NCBI RefSeq assembly: GCF_041361465.1
Contig: NZ_JBGKAC010000002.1
Location: forward strand, 525,227-589,226
Length of the DNA: 64,000 nt
Direction: 5' to 3'
Origin: Halobaculum sp. MBLA0143
GTDB taxonomy: Archaea > Halobacteriota > Halobacteria > Halobacteriales > Haloferacaceae
Positions within the stretch are counted from its first letter, which is position 1. The number at the start of each line of letters is the position of its first letter. The notes under the pieces were generated by a model. It saw only the letters and a program-made list of their open reading frames with translations, was not told the DNA's origin and did not search any database. Below are positions 25,149 to 34,549 of the stretch, in pieces. The translations under genes were made by a program, and so were the position numbers.

Positions 25149-27476
25149 ATGCAGGGGTTGATCGCTCGTATCAGGGGACAGTACGCGGCAAAGTTGCTCG
25201 TCGTATTCGCACTGATCGCGGTTCTCGTCGGGGGGTTCTCGTTGGGGGCAGCACAGGCGGTGTCCGACACAGCAGCGTCCGACGCCCGAGCGGGGCTGTC
25301 TGCGACGGCGACGGACCGTGCGACGGCAGTCGAGCAGTGGGCCGCTGGGATCGAGGCGGAGACAGCCAGGCTGGCGACGCGGCCGGCGGTGACCGAGGGG
25401 TCGACGGCGGAGATCGAGGCGGTGTTGTCGCGGTACGGGACAGACACGTCGCCGGGCGTCGTCGGGGTCGTCTACCTCGCGGACGGTGACGTGGTCGCGT
25501 CGACGGACGGTGTGACACTCCCGACCGCGGTCGCGGACGCCGCCGCCGGGGGCCAGGGGTACACGGAGTCGTTCCAGCAGAGTGACCGTAGGCTCGTCGG
25601 CTACGCCCACGCCGCCGGCGACGGAACGATCGTGACCGTCGTCGACCCGACGCGGGCCGTGCCGGCGGCCGGCGGCGACGCACAGCGGACCCTCCTCGTC
25701 GACGACACGACCGTCGTCGGGGCCGTCGGCGCCGACGCCGCCGGCGCGACGCTCGCGTCCGGGGTCGACCTCGATACGAGCGGCACGAACGGTGCGGACG
25801 GCGGCGCAGCCGACCACGACGGGGCGACGGTCCAGCGCGTCACCGGCGACATCCTCGTGGACGACACGGCGGGCGGCGCGGGCGACGCGAGCGCTGCGGG
25901 CGACACGAGCGGCGCGAGCGGCGACCAGTTCGTCGCGGCAGCGTCGGTCGGCGACGCGCCGTGGACGCTCGTCGTGGCCGGCGCGACACAGACGGGCACG
26001 GGGAGTCTCGCCGTCTCCGCCATCGGCGGCGTGGCGTTGCTCGCGCTCGTGAGTCTCCTCCTGTTCGGGAGCACCGTCGGGTCGACGACGGTGATCCAGA
26101 CGTCGGACCTGGAGCACCGGGCGGGCCGCGTCGCGGACGGGGAACTCGACGTGGAGTTCCCGACCCGGCGGGCAGACGAGTTCGGTGTCGTCCGGGACAG
26201 CATGGACCAGATGCGGAAGGGACTGATAGAGAAGATCGAAGCGGCAGAGTCGGCACAGACGGACGCCGAACGGGAGCGACAGCGTGCAGAGACGCTGTCG
26301 ACGGCAGTCGGAGAGATCGCCGAAGACTACGCGAGCGAACTAGAGCGGGCCGCGGACGGTGACCTCACCGTTCGGGTGGACGTGACCGGGTCGGCGGACG
26401 ACACGGACGCAGACGCCATCCAGGATATGCGACGGATCGGGGAGGCGGTCAACACACTCCTCGCGGAGTACGAGTCGCGGGTGCGCGAGGTGTCGGCGTT
26501 CGCCGACGACGTGGCGACGGCGAGCCGCGACATGACGGACGCCACCGAGGAGGCGACGGCGATCTCCAGTGAGATGTCCGAGCAGTTGAGTGACATCCAG
26601 ACGGACGCCAGCCAGCAGCGCGACGAGATCGCCGGCCTGGAGTCGGAGATCGACCAGCTGTCGGCGACGGCAGAGGAGGTGGCGGCGACGGCTTCCGAGG
26701 TGGAGACGGTGTCGCAGACGGCTGCGGAGGCGGCCCGCGAAGGGGCGTCGTCGGCCGAACGGGCGCTGTCCGAACTGGACGAGACGGTCGCCACCATCAA
26801 CGACACGGTCGGTGCGATCGACGAGCTGGCCGACCGAGTCGATCAGGTGACGGCCGTCGTCGAGACCATCGCCGGTATCGCCGACGAGACGGACATGCTG
26901 GCAGTCAACGCGACTATCGAGGCGGCCCACGCCGGCAGCGGGAACGGCGGCGACGGGTTCGCCGTCGTCGCCGAGGAGGTCAAGAGCCTCGCAGAAGAGA
27001 CGAAGGAGTCGGCCGCAGAGATCGAGTCACAGTTGGAGGCGATCCGCGAGCAGACGGCGACGGCCGTCGAGTCGGCCGACGAGGCGGACGCGACGGTGAG
27101 TGAGGCGTCCGAGACGATTCAGACCGCCCTCGGACGGTTGGACGATATCCGCGACAGCGTCGAACAGACGGACGACAGCGTCTCCGAGATCGCCCGGGCC
27201 ATCGAGGAACAGGCGGAGTCGACACAGACCGCCTCCAGCGTCGCCCGCGACGTGCGCGAGATCAGCGAACGCACCGCGGCGGACGCCGACGAGTCCGCCG
27301 CGGCCGCGAGCGAGCAGACGGAGATCATCCGCACGGTCGCGGAGCTGTCCGACAGTGTCGCCGACGACGCCGACGATCTGACGGCGTCGCTGGCAGATCT
27401 CACTGTCTCCGACGGGGACGGGACGACGAGCCGCACGGGCCGCGCCGGCTCTCCGGTGACCGTAGACGACGACTGA
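25149..27476 (+). CDS. htrI: Sensory rhodopsin transducer (Htr) with large extracellular domain
   Basis: A protein of about 775 residues from the ATG at 25149. A TTG at 25137 would add four residues. TM1 covers about 15-37 and TM2 about 278-302. The 240 residues between are extracellular and Gly/Ala/Asp-rich. A HAMP region follows (LEHRAGRVADGELDVEF), then a long methyl-accepting signalling domain with the conserved hairpin region (IAGIADETDMLAVNATIEAAHAG). It transmits the rhodopsin signal to CheA/CheW. The rhodopsin gene starts 70 bp downstream, the same order as htrI-sopI in Halobacterium. HtrI of that species lacks a large extracellular domain whereas HtrII has one, so this protein mixes the two types. 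Confidence 0.85.
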   Translation: MQGLIARIRGQYAAKLLVVFALIAVLVGGFSLGAAQAVSDTAASDARAGLSATATDRATAVEQWAAGIEAETARLATRPAVTEGSTAEIEAVLSRYGTDTSPGVVGVVYLADGDVVASTDGVTLPTAVADAAAGGQGYTESFQQSDRRLVGYAHAAGDGTIVTVVDPTRAVPAAGGDAQRTLLVDDTTVVGAVGADAAGATLASGVDLDTSGTNGADGGAADHDGATVQRVTGDILVDDTAGGAGDASAAGDTSGASGDQFVAAASVGDAPWTLVVAGATQTGTGSLAVSAIGGVALLALVSLLLFGSTVGSTTVIQTSDLEHRAGRVADGELDVEFPTRRADEFGVVRDSMDQMRKGLIEKIEAAESAQTDAERERQRAETLSTAVGEIAEDYASELERAADGDLTVRVDVTGSADDTDADAIQDMRRIGEAVNTLLAEYESRVREVSAFADDVATASRDMTDATEEATAISSEMSEQLSDIQTDASQQRDEIAGLESEIDQLSATAEEVAATASEVETVSQTAAEAAREGASSAERALSELDETVATINDTVGAIDELADRVDQVTAVVETIAGIADETDMLAVNATIEAAHAGSGNGGDGFAVVAEEVKSLAEETKESAAEIESQLEAIREQTATAVESADEADATVSEASETIQTALGRLDDIRDSVEQTDDSVSEIARAIEEQAESTQTASSVARDVREISERTAADADESAAAASEQTEIIRTVAELSDSVADDADDLTASLADLTVSDGDGTTSRTGRAGSPVTVDDD

Positions 27477-27545
27477 ACCGTACTGCACTGAACGAACTGA
27501 CCGAGCGACAGACGACACACCGAAATCGAAACACGGAGACACGAC

Positions 27546-28313
27546 ATGAGCGCACACACGTCGATCATCGCAGAGAGCATCACCTACAGTATCGGAGCGT
27601 TCGGGCTGGCGGTCGGGACCATCGTCGCGCTGGTGGCGTGGCGGTTGGACGACCAGGAGACGGTGCCGTACGACGACGCGGGGTACGCGATGCTGATCGC
27701 CATCCCGGCGCTGGCGGCACTGGCGTACGTCGGTATGCGCTTCGACACGTTCGCAATCACCACGAACGGGATCCAGATCCAGACACTGCGGTACGTCGAC
27801 TGGGCGGTGACCACCCCGTTGTTGGTCGGCTACATGGCGTACGCGGCTCAGGCGGACCGCCGGACGGTCGTCGGCGTGATCGTCGCAGACCTCCTGATGG
27901 TCCTCCTGGGGTTCGTCGCCGTCCTCCAGACTGGGGTCGCCGTGTACGTTCTCGGGGGGCTGTCGACGATCGCGTACTTCTGTCTCGTCTACTACCTGTT
28001 CGGTCCGCTCGACCGGCTCGTCCGTGACCGCGGCGGCGCGGACAAGTGGGCCGTCTACGCGAAGCTGCGGAACCTCGTCGGCTTCCTCTGGTTCGCGTAC
28101 CCGGTCGTCTGGGTGCTGTCGCCCCCGGCGCTCCAGGTGCTCACTCGACAGACCACGGGCGTCCTCATCACGTACATGGACGTGGCCGCGAAGCTCGGGT
28201 TCGTCCTGATCGCCACCAACACCGCCGGCGTGTTCGACAGCCTCCTGACGGGCGACGACGACTACGATACGGAGTTGACGACCGACGGCGGCCGGGAGAC
28301 CGGCGAGTCGTAG
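27546..28313 (+). CDS. sopI: Sensory rhodopsin I-like phototaxis receptor
   Basis: A 255-residue seven-helix retinal protein. YVGMRFDTF...NGIQIQTLRYVDWAVTTP and LLVGYMAYAA closely follow the sensory rhodopsin I pattern. Asp about 84 is kept at the counterion position and Tyr replaces the proton donor of pumps. The Schiff-base Lys is in TYMDVAAKLGFV (about 216). The SRI-like helices C and D distinguish it from SRII, although YPVVWVLSPP also occurs in SRII. It lies directly after its transducer, consistent with one operon and a complex in the membrane. The C-terminal tail is short and acidic. The colour and sign of the response cannot be read from sequence. Confidence 0.85.
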   Translation: MSAHTSIIAESITYSIGAFGLAVGTIVALVAWRLDDQETVPYDDAGYAMLIAIPALAALAYVGMRFDTFAITTNGIQIQTLRYVDWAVTTPLLVGYMAYAAQADRRTVVGVIVADLLMVLLGFVAVLQTGVAVYVLGGLSTIAYFCLVYYLFGPLDRLVRDRGGADKWAVYAKLRNLVGFLWFAYPVVWVLSPPALQVLTRQTTGVLITYMDVAAKLGFVLIATNTAGVFDSLLTGDDDYDTELTTDGGRETGES

Positions 28314-28541
28314 GGACCGACACGATCACTCGGTGCCGACCTCCCGTCGTCGTGGTCGTCGCCGGTGTTCTCACGCACCTCGCCGAGCACGGACCGATTC
28401 GTGTCTGCCAGCCGCCCACGGTCGCCCACGACCCGGACTCGGCGTGACGGGACTCTCGACCCGGTAGCGCAGCATGGTTGTTCCGAATCGGGACGCAGAG
28501 CCAGGGTCAGCCTCAAGTGTCCGACACGGGAACGTGCGAGC

Positions 28542-30629
28542 GTGCCTGACACGGAGGTGGTCCGGCTGCGGGAGCTGTTCCGTAACGAGCTTCGGCCAGC
28601 CGACGGCCACTCCGGCTACGACTGGACGCCCGCGACCGTTCGAGACCTGCTCGCCGATTTCCGCCGACTCCACGAGCGACGACAGGCCGCCGACGGGGAT
28701 CTTCGTGACCCTGGTGTCGATGGACCGAAACACCACCTCGGCACGGTCGTGCTTCGGGAGACGGACGACGGGCTCGCGGTCGTCGACGGGTACGCACGAC
28801 TCCTCGTCGTTGCCGTGGTCCTCGATATAGTGACGGGCGATCCGCCGGTGGAGACACTCATCACGTCGATCACTCGACACGGGGGCGTCGATTCGTCGTC
28901 GGGCGGTTCCTGGTTCACGCACGCGGTATCGGGAGAGATGGTGACTCGTCTGGACGACACGTACGAGGCAGTCTGGAGCTGGATCGCCCCCGACCAGGGC
29001 CACTACGGTATCGAAGACACACTTCTGCATGGGGTAACTGTCACGATCCACCGCGTGGACAGTCGAGCCGAAGCGACAGCGGTGCGGGCAGCCGCCACGC
29101 GGCCCGGGACGGCGACGACGGAGGCTGAACGGGTTACAAACGGCCTCGCGGCGCGGTGCCGACGGACAGACGCCTCGTTGACTGTCCAGGAGGTCGCAGG
29201 CGTCCGCGGTGAACTACGCCAGGCGACCTCTGGCGGTCCTGTCGAGTCAGATGATCTCCTCCGAGCACACTGGCGACTGTACTGGGAGCCGAACTGGGAC
29301 CCCGACAGCGACGGGAGTGTGAGCGAACGAGTCTTGCAGGGCGAGCAGTACGCCGCGAACGAGCGAGCTGACGACCCGACGGCTGACTGGATCACCGCCT
29401 ATCTCGACGGGCTCCGAGCAGTGACGAAAGCACACGGCAAACTCGTGACCCGACCCGACGAGGCACAAGTGCGGCTCGTGGATTTTTTGTCGGACTCAGC
29501 CGTCGTCCAGGCCGACCGACTCCAGCGTCTTGTCACCGACCGTCGCGTCGCCACGTCGCCCCTCGCGCTTGCGGCGGCAGTGAGGTTCGACGCTAGCGAC
29601 CGAGTGCTCGACCTCCTCGATCTCTTACAGACGACGCTCCTCCGGGCGAAGTGGGTCCGCGGCGACGGTACCGTCCCCGAGGCCGTCGAGTCGCGTCGTC
29701 GCCGGGGGGCGTTCGAACTCGTCTGGGCCGGCCGCGCAGAGGAGTACCGGAGCGCCGACCGCGACCCGCCGTTCGAGATTCCCAACTCGCCGGTGGCGGG
29801 CTACGAGCGAGCTTGGTGGCGACTCCAGAGTGCCGTCGGGCGCGTCGCTCCCGACGCCGCGTTCGAGCAAGCGCTGAGCCGTGAGAACGTGCGCGAGGGA
29901 ACACGCGCCGCCGACGGCTGGCTCGGCGTCGACGACGACACCCTCGCCGCCCTGTTGGCATCGTACGAGCGACACGAACTCGACGACGACCGCGTCGGTC
30001 GAGAGTCGCCGGACGACCGCGAACTCGATCAGGTGTGGGAGCGCACCGCCGCCGAGCTTCCGGTCGACGAGGCACAACGCTACCGCGCCACACGCCGCCA
30101 GTTGGGCAACTTCGTTCTCTTCCCGGCCACGGAGACACCGACCGACTCGCTCCCGTACGACCTGAAACACTCCCGGTACTACCAGGGAGTCGACAAGTCG
30201 CCGCTCGTGCGAGCCCTCCCGTCGCCGGCGTCGACGGACGGCCGTGCGTGGGGTCCCCCGGAGATCCGGAACCGGACCGAAGCGATCGCCGACTTCGCGC
30301 GCCGTCAGTACCGCGTCGTCACGGGGGCGAACGTGACACTCGCCGCCGACGAGACGCTTTCGCCGACGGTGGAACACCGTCTGCGTCGACTCGTCCGCGA
30401 GCGGTTCGACCCGTCGGCGTCGTTCGTCCCAGACGGACTCGACGCGCTCCCGCGGGTGACGGTCGATGCCCGGGAAGCGTACCCGCCCGCGAGCTACGAA
30501 CGGACCTGTCCCGCCTGTGGTGACGGAGCAGTGCGTGTGACTGACGACGACGGCGTGGTCTCGTTCGAGTGCGCGTGCGGAGAGTCGCTCGACGGTCCGT
30601 TAACCTCGTTCCACTTCGACGATCCCTGA
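28542..30629 (+). CDS. DUF262-like protein with C-terminal zinc ribbon
   Basis: A protein of about 695 residues from GTG 28542. The N-terminal part has a DUF262/GmrS-like layout: HLGTVVLRETDDGLAVVDGYARLLVVAVVLD (split here) occupies the place of the DGQQR motif, which is degenerate (VDGYARL). The region RRQLGNFVLFPA with YDLKHSRYYQG resembles DUF1524/GmrD sequences but lacks a clear HNH triad. The C-terminus carries a zinc ribbon, CPACGDGAVRV...FECACGES. GmrSD proteins are type IV restriction enzymes for modified DNA. The upstream in-frame extension is not protein-like. It starts a run of same-strand probable defence genes. The catalytic state is doubtful. Confidence 0.6.
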   Translation: MPDTEVVRLRELFRNELRPADGHSGYDWTPATVRDLLADFRRLHERRQAADGDLRDPGVDGPKHHLGTVVLRETDDGLAVVDGYARLLVVAVVLDIVTGDPPVETLITSITRHGGVDSSSGGSWFTHAVSGEMVTRLDDTYEAVWSWIAPDQGHYGIEDTLLHGVTVTIHRVDSRAEATAVRAAATRPGTATTEAERVTNGLAARCRRTDASLTVQEVAGVRGELRQATSGGPVESDDLLRAHWRLYWEPNWDPDSDGSVSERVLQGEQYAANERADDPTADWITAYLDGLRAVTKAHGKLVTRPDEAQVRLVDFLSDSAVVQADRLQRLVTDRRVATSPLALAAAVRFDASDRVLDLLDLLQTTLLRAKWVRGDGTVPEAVESRRRRGAFELVWAGRAEEYRSADRDPPFEIPNSPVAGYERAWWRLQSAVGRVAPDAAFEQALSRENVREGTRAADGWLGVDDDTLAALLASYERHELDDDRVGRESPDDRELDQVWERTAAELPVDEAQRYRATRRQLGNFVLFPATETPTDSLPYDLKHSRYYQGVDKSPLVRALPSPASTDGRAWGPPEIRNRTEAIADFARRQYRVVTGANVTLAADETLSPTVEHRLRRLVRERFDPSASFVPDGLDALPRVTVDAREAYPPASYERTCPACGDGAVRVTDDDGVVSFECACGESLDGPLTSFHFDDP

Positions 30630-30678
30630 AGCCAGTCGTAACACGAACTACTTTATCCAATACCGCACGACTCGTACT

Positions 30679-31608
30679 GTGCCCACGGTCACGGAACTCT
30701 CGGTCGAGAACTTCAGGGGGATTGCGGAGTGTGCCGAGCCCGTTCCGCTCGGGGATCCGACAATCCTGATCGGGCGAAACAACGCCGGCAAGACCTCGCT
30801 GTTGGAGGCGCTTTATCTCCTCGCTGGGGACACGGATCCGGTGTTGCAGGAAATGAGGTACACCCGCATCGCTGGCGCACACGGCCGGCACCTTGCCCAC
30901 CAGTACACCGGGGAGTCTAGAATAAACGCGACAGTCGACGAGAGTGAGATGGAAGCAATCGTCAAGTCTGGCGGCATTGAATCGACTATCGACGGCCGCG
31001 ACCGCAGGATAACGCCAGAGACGGACGACCAGTTCGGTATTGTCGGCGAGCCCTTCTCACTCCTGTTCGACACGGAGACGCCACAGGCCAGACACACGGA
31101 CGCGCTGGCCGAGCGATTCGAAGAGATCCAGACGGCGGGGATTCACGCGGCGGTCGCGGAGTTCGTCGGCGAGAGCGTCGACGAGCGGTTCACCGAGGTG
31201 TTGTTCGACCGCGGGGAGATCCGGAAGGCGCCCGCGGACGGCACACCGTTCATGCTGGACCTAGACGATCTGGGGCGCGGTGTGGTGAAGACCATCCCGG
31301 TGTACACGGCCGTCGAACTGTTAGAACCAACGTTGACGCTGTGGGACGACCTAGAGTCGTCTCTCCACCCGACGCTGACGGAGAATCTGATCCAGTGGCT
31401 CGTCGACAGCCCGACACAGGCGGTCGTGTCGACACACAGTCTGGATGTCGTCACCGCCGCGCTCCAGGCGGATGCCGACGAGATGCAGTTCCTCAGCGTG
31501 GCGACCGACGACGGACGGCTCCGCGTCCGCGAATTCGACCGCGAACAACTCCGGCGAACGATCGAGAACGCGGGCCACGACCCGCGGTACCTCCCCGTCG
31601 ACGGATGA
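30679..31608 (+). CDS. AAA/OLD-like SMC-type ATPase, two-gene unit with 31605-32276
   Basis: A 309-residue ATPase of the AAA_15/AAA_21 type. Walker A is ILIGRNNAGKTSLLEALY (about 30-47), Walker B is TLWDDLESSLHP (about 216-227) and the H-loop is VVSTHSLDVV. It lacks a TOPRIM domain, unlike the OLD protein at 15420-17066. Its stop overlaps the ATG of the next gene (ATGA), so the two are translationally coupled. ATPase plus separate effector pairs of this kind occur in defence systems such as PARIS (AriA/AriB). Which effector type applies here is unclear. Confidence 0.8.
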   Translation: MPTVTELSVENFRGIAECAEPVPLGDPTILIGRNNAGKTSLLEALYLLAGDTDPVLQEMRYTRIAGAHGRHLAHQYTGESRINATVDESEMEAIVKSGGIESTIDGRDRRITPETDDQFGIVGEPFSLLFDTETPQARHTDALAERFEEIQTAGIHAAVAEFVGESVDERFTEVLFDRGEIRKAPADGTPFMLDLDDLGRGVVKTIPVYTAVELLEPTLTLWDDLESSLHPTLTENLIQWLVDSPTQAVVSTHSLDVVTAALQADADEMQFLSVATDDGRLRVREFDREQLRRTIENAGHDPRYLPVDG

Positions 31609-32276
31609 GATTCGTTCGAGACGCCACTGAAGCCGATGACCTCTCCAGGCTCGTCGTGACCGGTGACGGGCAGGCGGAAAGCCGACGATTGGCTGCCGTC
31701 GCGCCGAAGTACGACGACGATCAGGTGTTGTTCTGTCCGTCGTCGAACGGGGGCGAGATCGAGCAGGGTGCGTTACGGATAGTTGGCAGCAAGAAACGGG
31801 GGACGGACCCTGGGGGGGCGACCGGAACGAAGGTGATCGACGGTCTCCGCGGGCGGCTCAAGCACTACGACGATGTGGTATTCGTCGTAGACGCCGAGCA
31901 CTTCCGCGAGAACCCCAAGACGGAGCTGACGACGAAGTTCCGGGATCTCAACTGGAACGTGGAGACGACGACGACACTCGGCGACGGCGCGTACGAGTTC
32001 TCTCTGTCCGTCGGCTCGACTCGGGTGACGGTGTACGCTGCGGTCGTAGGCGACCGGTTCGACTGCTTCGAGGACGGAATCGCCGCGTTGCTCCAGCGTC
32101 GGCGCGACATCTCCCAGAGGAGCCTCTACGACGGTGTCGACGACCGTGACGACCTGAAGCAACGGATCGACGGGATCCTCGACTGTTCCGACGACAAACT
32201 CGTACGCGAGGCGAACCGACACGAGATCGGCGAGTGTCTCCCGGCGCTCGCGGCGGTGCTCTGTCAGTTCGAGTGA
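31605..32276 (+). CDS. Partner protein of the AAA ATPase, possible effector
   Basis: A 223-residue soluble protein starting at the ATG that overlaps the ATPase stop. It has an alpha/beta pattern: LVVTGDGQAESRRLAAVA, then YDDVVFVVDAEHF (about 85-97), then CLPALAAVLCQFE. The GDGQAE and VVDAEH segments could be distant TOPRIM-like acidic motifs, but the second lacks the usual DxD, so this is only a suggestion. Strict coupling to the ATPase and the neighbouring defence-like genes make an antiviral effector likely. Confidence 0.6.
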   Translation: MRFVRDATEADDLSRLVVTGDGQAESRRLAAVAPKYDDDQVLFCPSSNGGEIEQGALRIVGSKKRGTDPGGATGTKVIDGLRGRLKHYDDVVFVVDAEHFRENPKTELTTKFRDLNWNVETTTTLGDGAYEFSLSVGSTRVTVYAAVVGDRFDCFEDGIAALLQRRRDISQRSLYDGVDDRDDLKQRIDGILDCSDDKLVREANRHEIGECLPALAAVLCQFE

Positions 32277-32688
32277 CTGTGCCGTCGTACCCCGGACAGA
32301 GTTCTCGGTGCCCAGCCGTCGACCCCGATCCAGTGTGTGGGTTGGCGAGCGGGCTCTCGACTTCGGGCTGCTGGACCGGACGGCTCTGACAGGCGGTCGA
32401 GAACGCCGTCGCTCTCGGGCCGGGGGCCGCCCGGGAAGTACTCTGGCCCGGTTCTCGTTGTGGATTCCTTCGGTAGGTAACACTCCCGTGTAGACCTCGA
32501 CGGAGAGACTACGCAACACCCACCGACTACTGGAGTGCGAAGACTCCCCGGCCGCACATCCACCACTCTCTCCGCCACGGCCGTCGTGCTGATGACTGAC
32601 ACGTCGGCCAGTCACGACCACGAGCCGAGCGTCGTGGCGTCGAGCGAACCCCCCGCCGGAGTGGCCGGACCCACCACCACGGACCCGA
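32277..32688. other. Intergenic region between convergent genes, no supported gene
   Basis: Frames on both strands are Arg/Gly/Pro-rich and lack start signals. No repeat or RNA is recognised. It separates two convergent transcription units. Confidence 0.45.
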
Positions 32689-33408
32689 TCAGACGACGTT
32701 GAACGACTCCGCGAACAGCCCGCGAATCAGTCGGGATCGCTCCGTGTCGACGAACGGGCTCCGGTCCGGCGCGCCGCAGACGACGGGGTAGGCGGCGACG
32801 GAGTCGGTCGCCGGACGGACGCCGGCGGCGACGTAGCCGATCGGGAGGTCGAAGGCGTCGATCAGCTGACAGACGTTGTCGGCGTACGTCTGTGTCACCT
32901 CGTGGTGTGCAGCCAGGTGTTCAGAGTCGTCTCGGTCGCTCCACAGTTCCGGGTGGAAGTGGACGAAGTGGACGAGCGTGACGTAGCTGACGCCCATCGA
33001 CAGCAACGACATCGCCTGTCCGAGCCCGGCGTAGAATCCGTCGCCGTCGGCGAGCTTCGGCATCACACCGCCGTCACCGGTCTGTGCCGAGAAGTACTTC
33101 ACCTCGGCTGCCGCGAGCGGGCTCTCACGGCTCCCGTCGGCCGTCTCACAGTACAACAGGTCGACGTCCGGCTGCAACAAGTGGCCGAACTGCTCGGCTA
33201 TCTCGTCCGGACGCGCCCGCCCGTACGACACCCTGACGAGCTCCCAGAGGTTCACCTCCTGACGCGCCCACACCTCGCGGTCGCGGAGCCGCTGTGCGAG
33301 GCCACGCACGAGCGTCGACTCGGTGGGGTGGTCTGGCGGCTCCCAGTCGCACAGCTTCGACGGTGACGACTCGAACAGTTCGGTCAGCCGAGTCGATACG
33401 TCCGACAC
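32689..33408 (-). CDS. PD-(D/E)XK-like hypothetical protein
   Basis: A 239-residue protein from GTG 33408, with a TATA-like CTTTTTATTACGG about 26 bp upstream. The segment QPDVDLLYCE followed by PLAAAEVKYFSAQ has the spacing of a PD-(D/E)XK nuclease core (D then ExK), and the flanking YAGLGQAMSLL helix fits that fold. No further domain is seen. It is convergent with the ATPase pair and close to other defence-like genes, so a nuclease or restriction-related function is plausible but unproven. Confidence 0.55.
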   Translation of the reverse strand: MSDVSTRLTELFESSPSKLCDWEPPDHPTESTLVRGLAQRLRDREVWARQEVNLWELVRVSYGRARPDEIAEQFGHLLQPDVDLLYCETADGSRESPLAAAEVKYFSAQTGDGGVMPKLADGDGFYAGLGQAMSLLSMGVSYVTLVHFVHFHPELWSDRDDSEHLAAHHEVTQTYADNVCQLIDAFDLPIGYVAAGVRPATDSVAAYPVVCGAPDRSPFVDTERSRLIRGLFAESFNVV

Positions 33409-33470
33409 AGTGTGCAATCTCACGCCCGTAATAAAAAGACTCTCGACGAGTCTCGCTCGCGCTCGGTGAT

Positions 33471-33689
33471 TCACTCCCGGATCGCGCCCAGAATCTCTCG
33501 CTCCACGGCTGCCCAGCGGCTCGGGAGTCGGCCGGCGATGGCGGCGAACACCGTCGCCATCGACAGTCCGAGCGTAACGAGCGGCGACAGCGACCACCCG
33601 AGCGTGTTTGCGACGGCGGCGACGAGGTAGTAGGCAACGAGAACGTACACGAGCGTCTCGGCCGTGCTCGGCTCCGGGTACTCCGACAT
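33471..33689 (-). CDS. Small two-helix membrane protein
   Basis: A 72-residue protein from ATG 33689. A TATA-like GATTTTTGACC lies about 26 bp upstream. Two hydrophobic helices (LVYVLVAYYLVAAVANTLGW and LVTLGLSMATVFAAIAG) are followed by a short charged tail. The same frame stays open far upstream, but the intervening sequence is Arg/Ser-rich and does not look translated. No family is recognised. Confidence 0.6.
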   Translation of the reverse strand: MSEYPEPSTAETLVYVLVAYYLVAAVANTLGWSLSPLVTLGLSMATVFAAIAGRLPSRWAAVEREILGAIRE

Positions 33690-33843
33690 TTCGAGCCCAC
33701 GTACGGCGATTTCGGTCAAAAATCCTGCGGCAGCGTGTCGTCGGCGGTGACACGGGTGGCGTCCCGCCGCGCTGACTTCCCGGCGTCGTCTCGGGGCAGC
33801 AGCCGTGATCGATCTCCGTCGCCGAACTCGTCGGTGTGCCGTC

Positions 33844-34487
33844 TCAGACTCCCTCGACGGTGAATCTGCCACGGTGGTGAACGTGTAGCTCGGGGCGGAC
33901 GGATCGGTCTCGGGTTCGTTCTCGCGTCCGGCGGGCACGGAGGTGTTCCGGAACGTCCGACGCGTCGACGGTTCTGTCGAGCACAATCGTCTCCCAGAGC
34001 CGGAGCGTCTGTGCCGGAAGCGTGGCGCTGTCGAGACTCTGCCGACGGTGACCTCTCGATCATCAACGCGGACGACTGCCTCACCACCCGACAGTCGTGC
34101 CGACAGTTCAGGGACGGGAATAGGCTCGTCGAGCACGTACGCGGCAGCCGGCTCGACGCCAGCGCCCAGTTCTGCCACGGCGAACATCGCTCGTCCACCG
34201 CCGAGGTCCGTCCACGGGAGCGGCGATGCCTCCTCGAAGTTGACAATCGCGTGATTGTCACGGAGGAGACTGTCGACGGGCATCTCGCCGGGTTTCTGGG
34301 CGGGCCGAATCGTCCGTGTCTCCCGGTCTGCGACGTAGTCCGGGTGACTACACGGCGGCGTAGTCTCGTAGTGGGTGTTCTCCTCTGTCGGTGAGGGTAC
34401 ATCGTACAGCAGCGTCGTCTTGACCAGTTCGACGGTCGCCGCGTCACTCACCGTGACTACCTGTGTACCCGCGTCACCCGGCCTCAT
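33844..34487 (-). pseudogene. Unknown protein gene with a probable frameshift
   Basis: From ATG 34487 (alternative GTG 34451, MSDAATVELVKTTLLYDV) the frame gives convincing acidic protein up to DREVTVGRVSTAPR near 34020. It then turns into Arg/Ser-rich sequence. A shift of one frame near 34018-34024 restores protein-like sequence (LPAQTLRLWETIVLDRTVDASD, then HVHHRGRFTVEGV) ending at a TGA at 33844. Joined, the product would be about 214 residues. No family is recognised. The change could be a real inactivation or a sequencing error. Confidence 0.5.
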
Positions 34488-34549
34488 CCACCGCACGCCG
34501 ATAAATACCCAAAATGTGAAATGTTAGAACCCAACACCGGGCTATTGGG

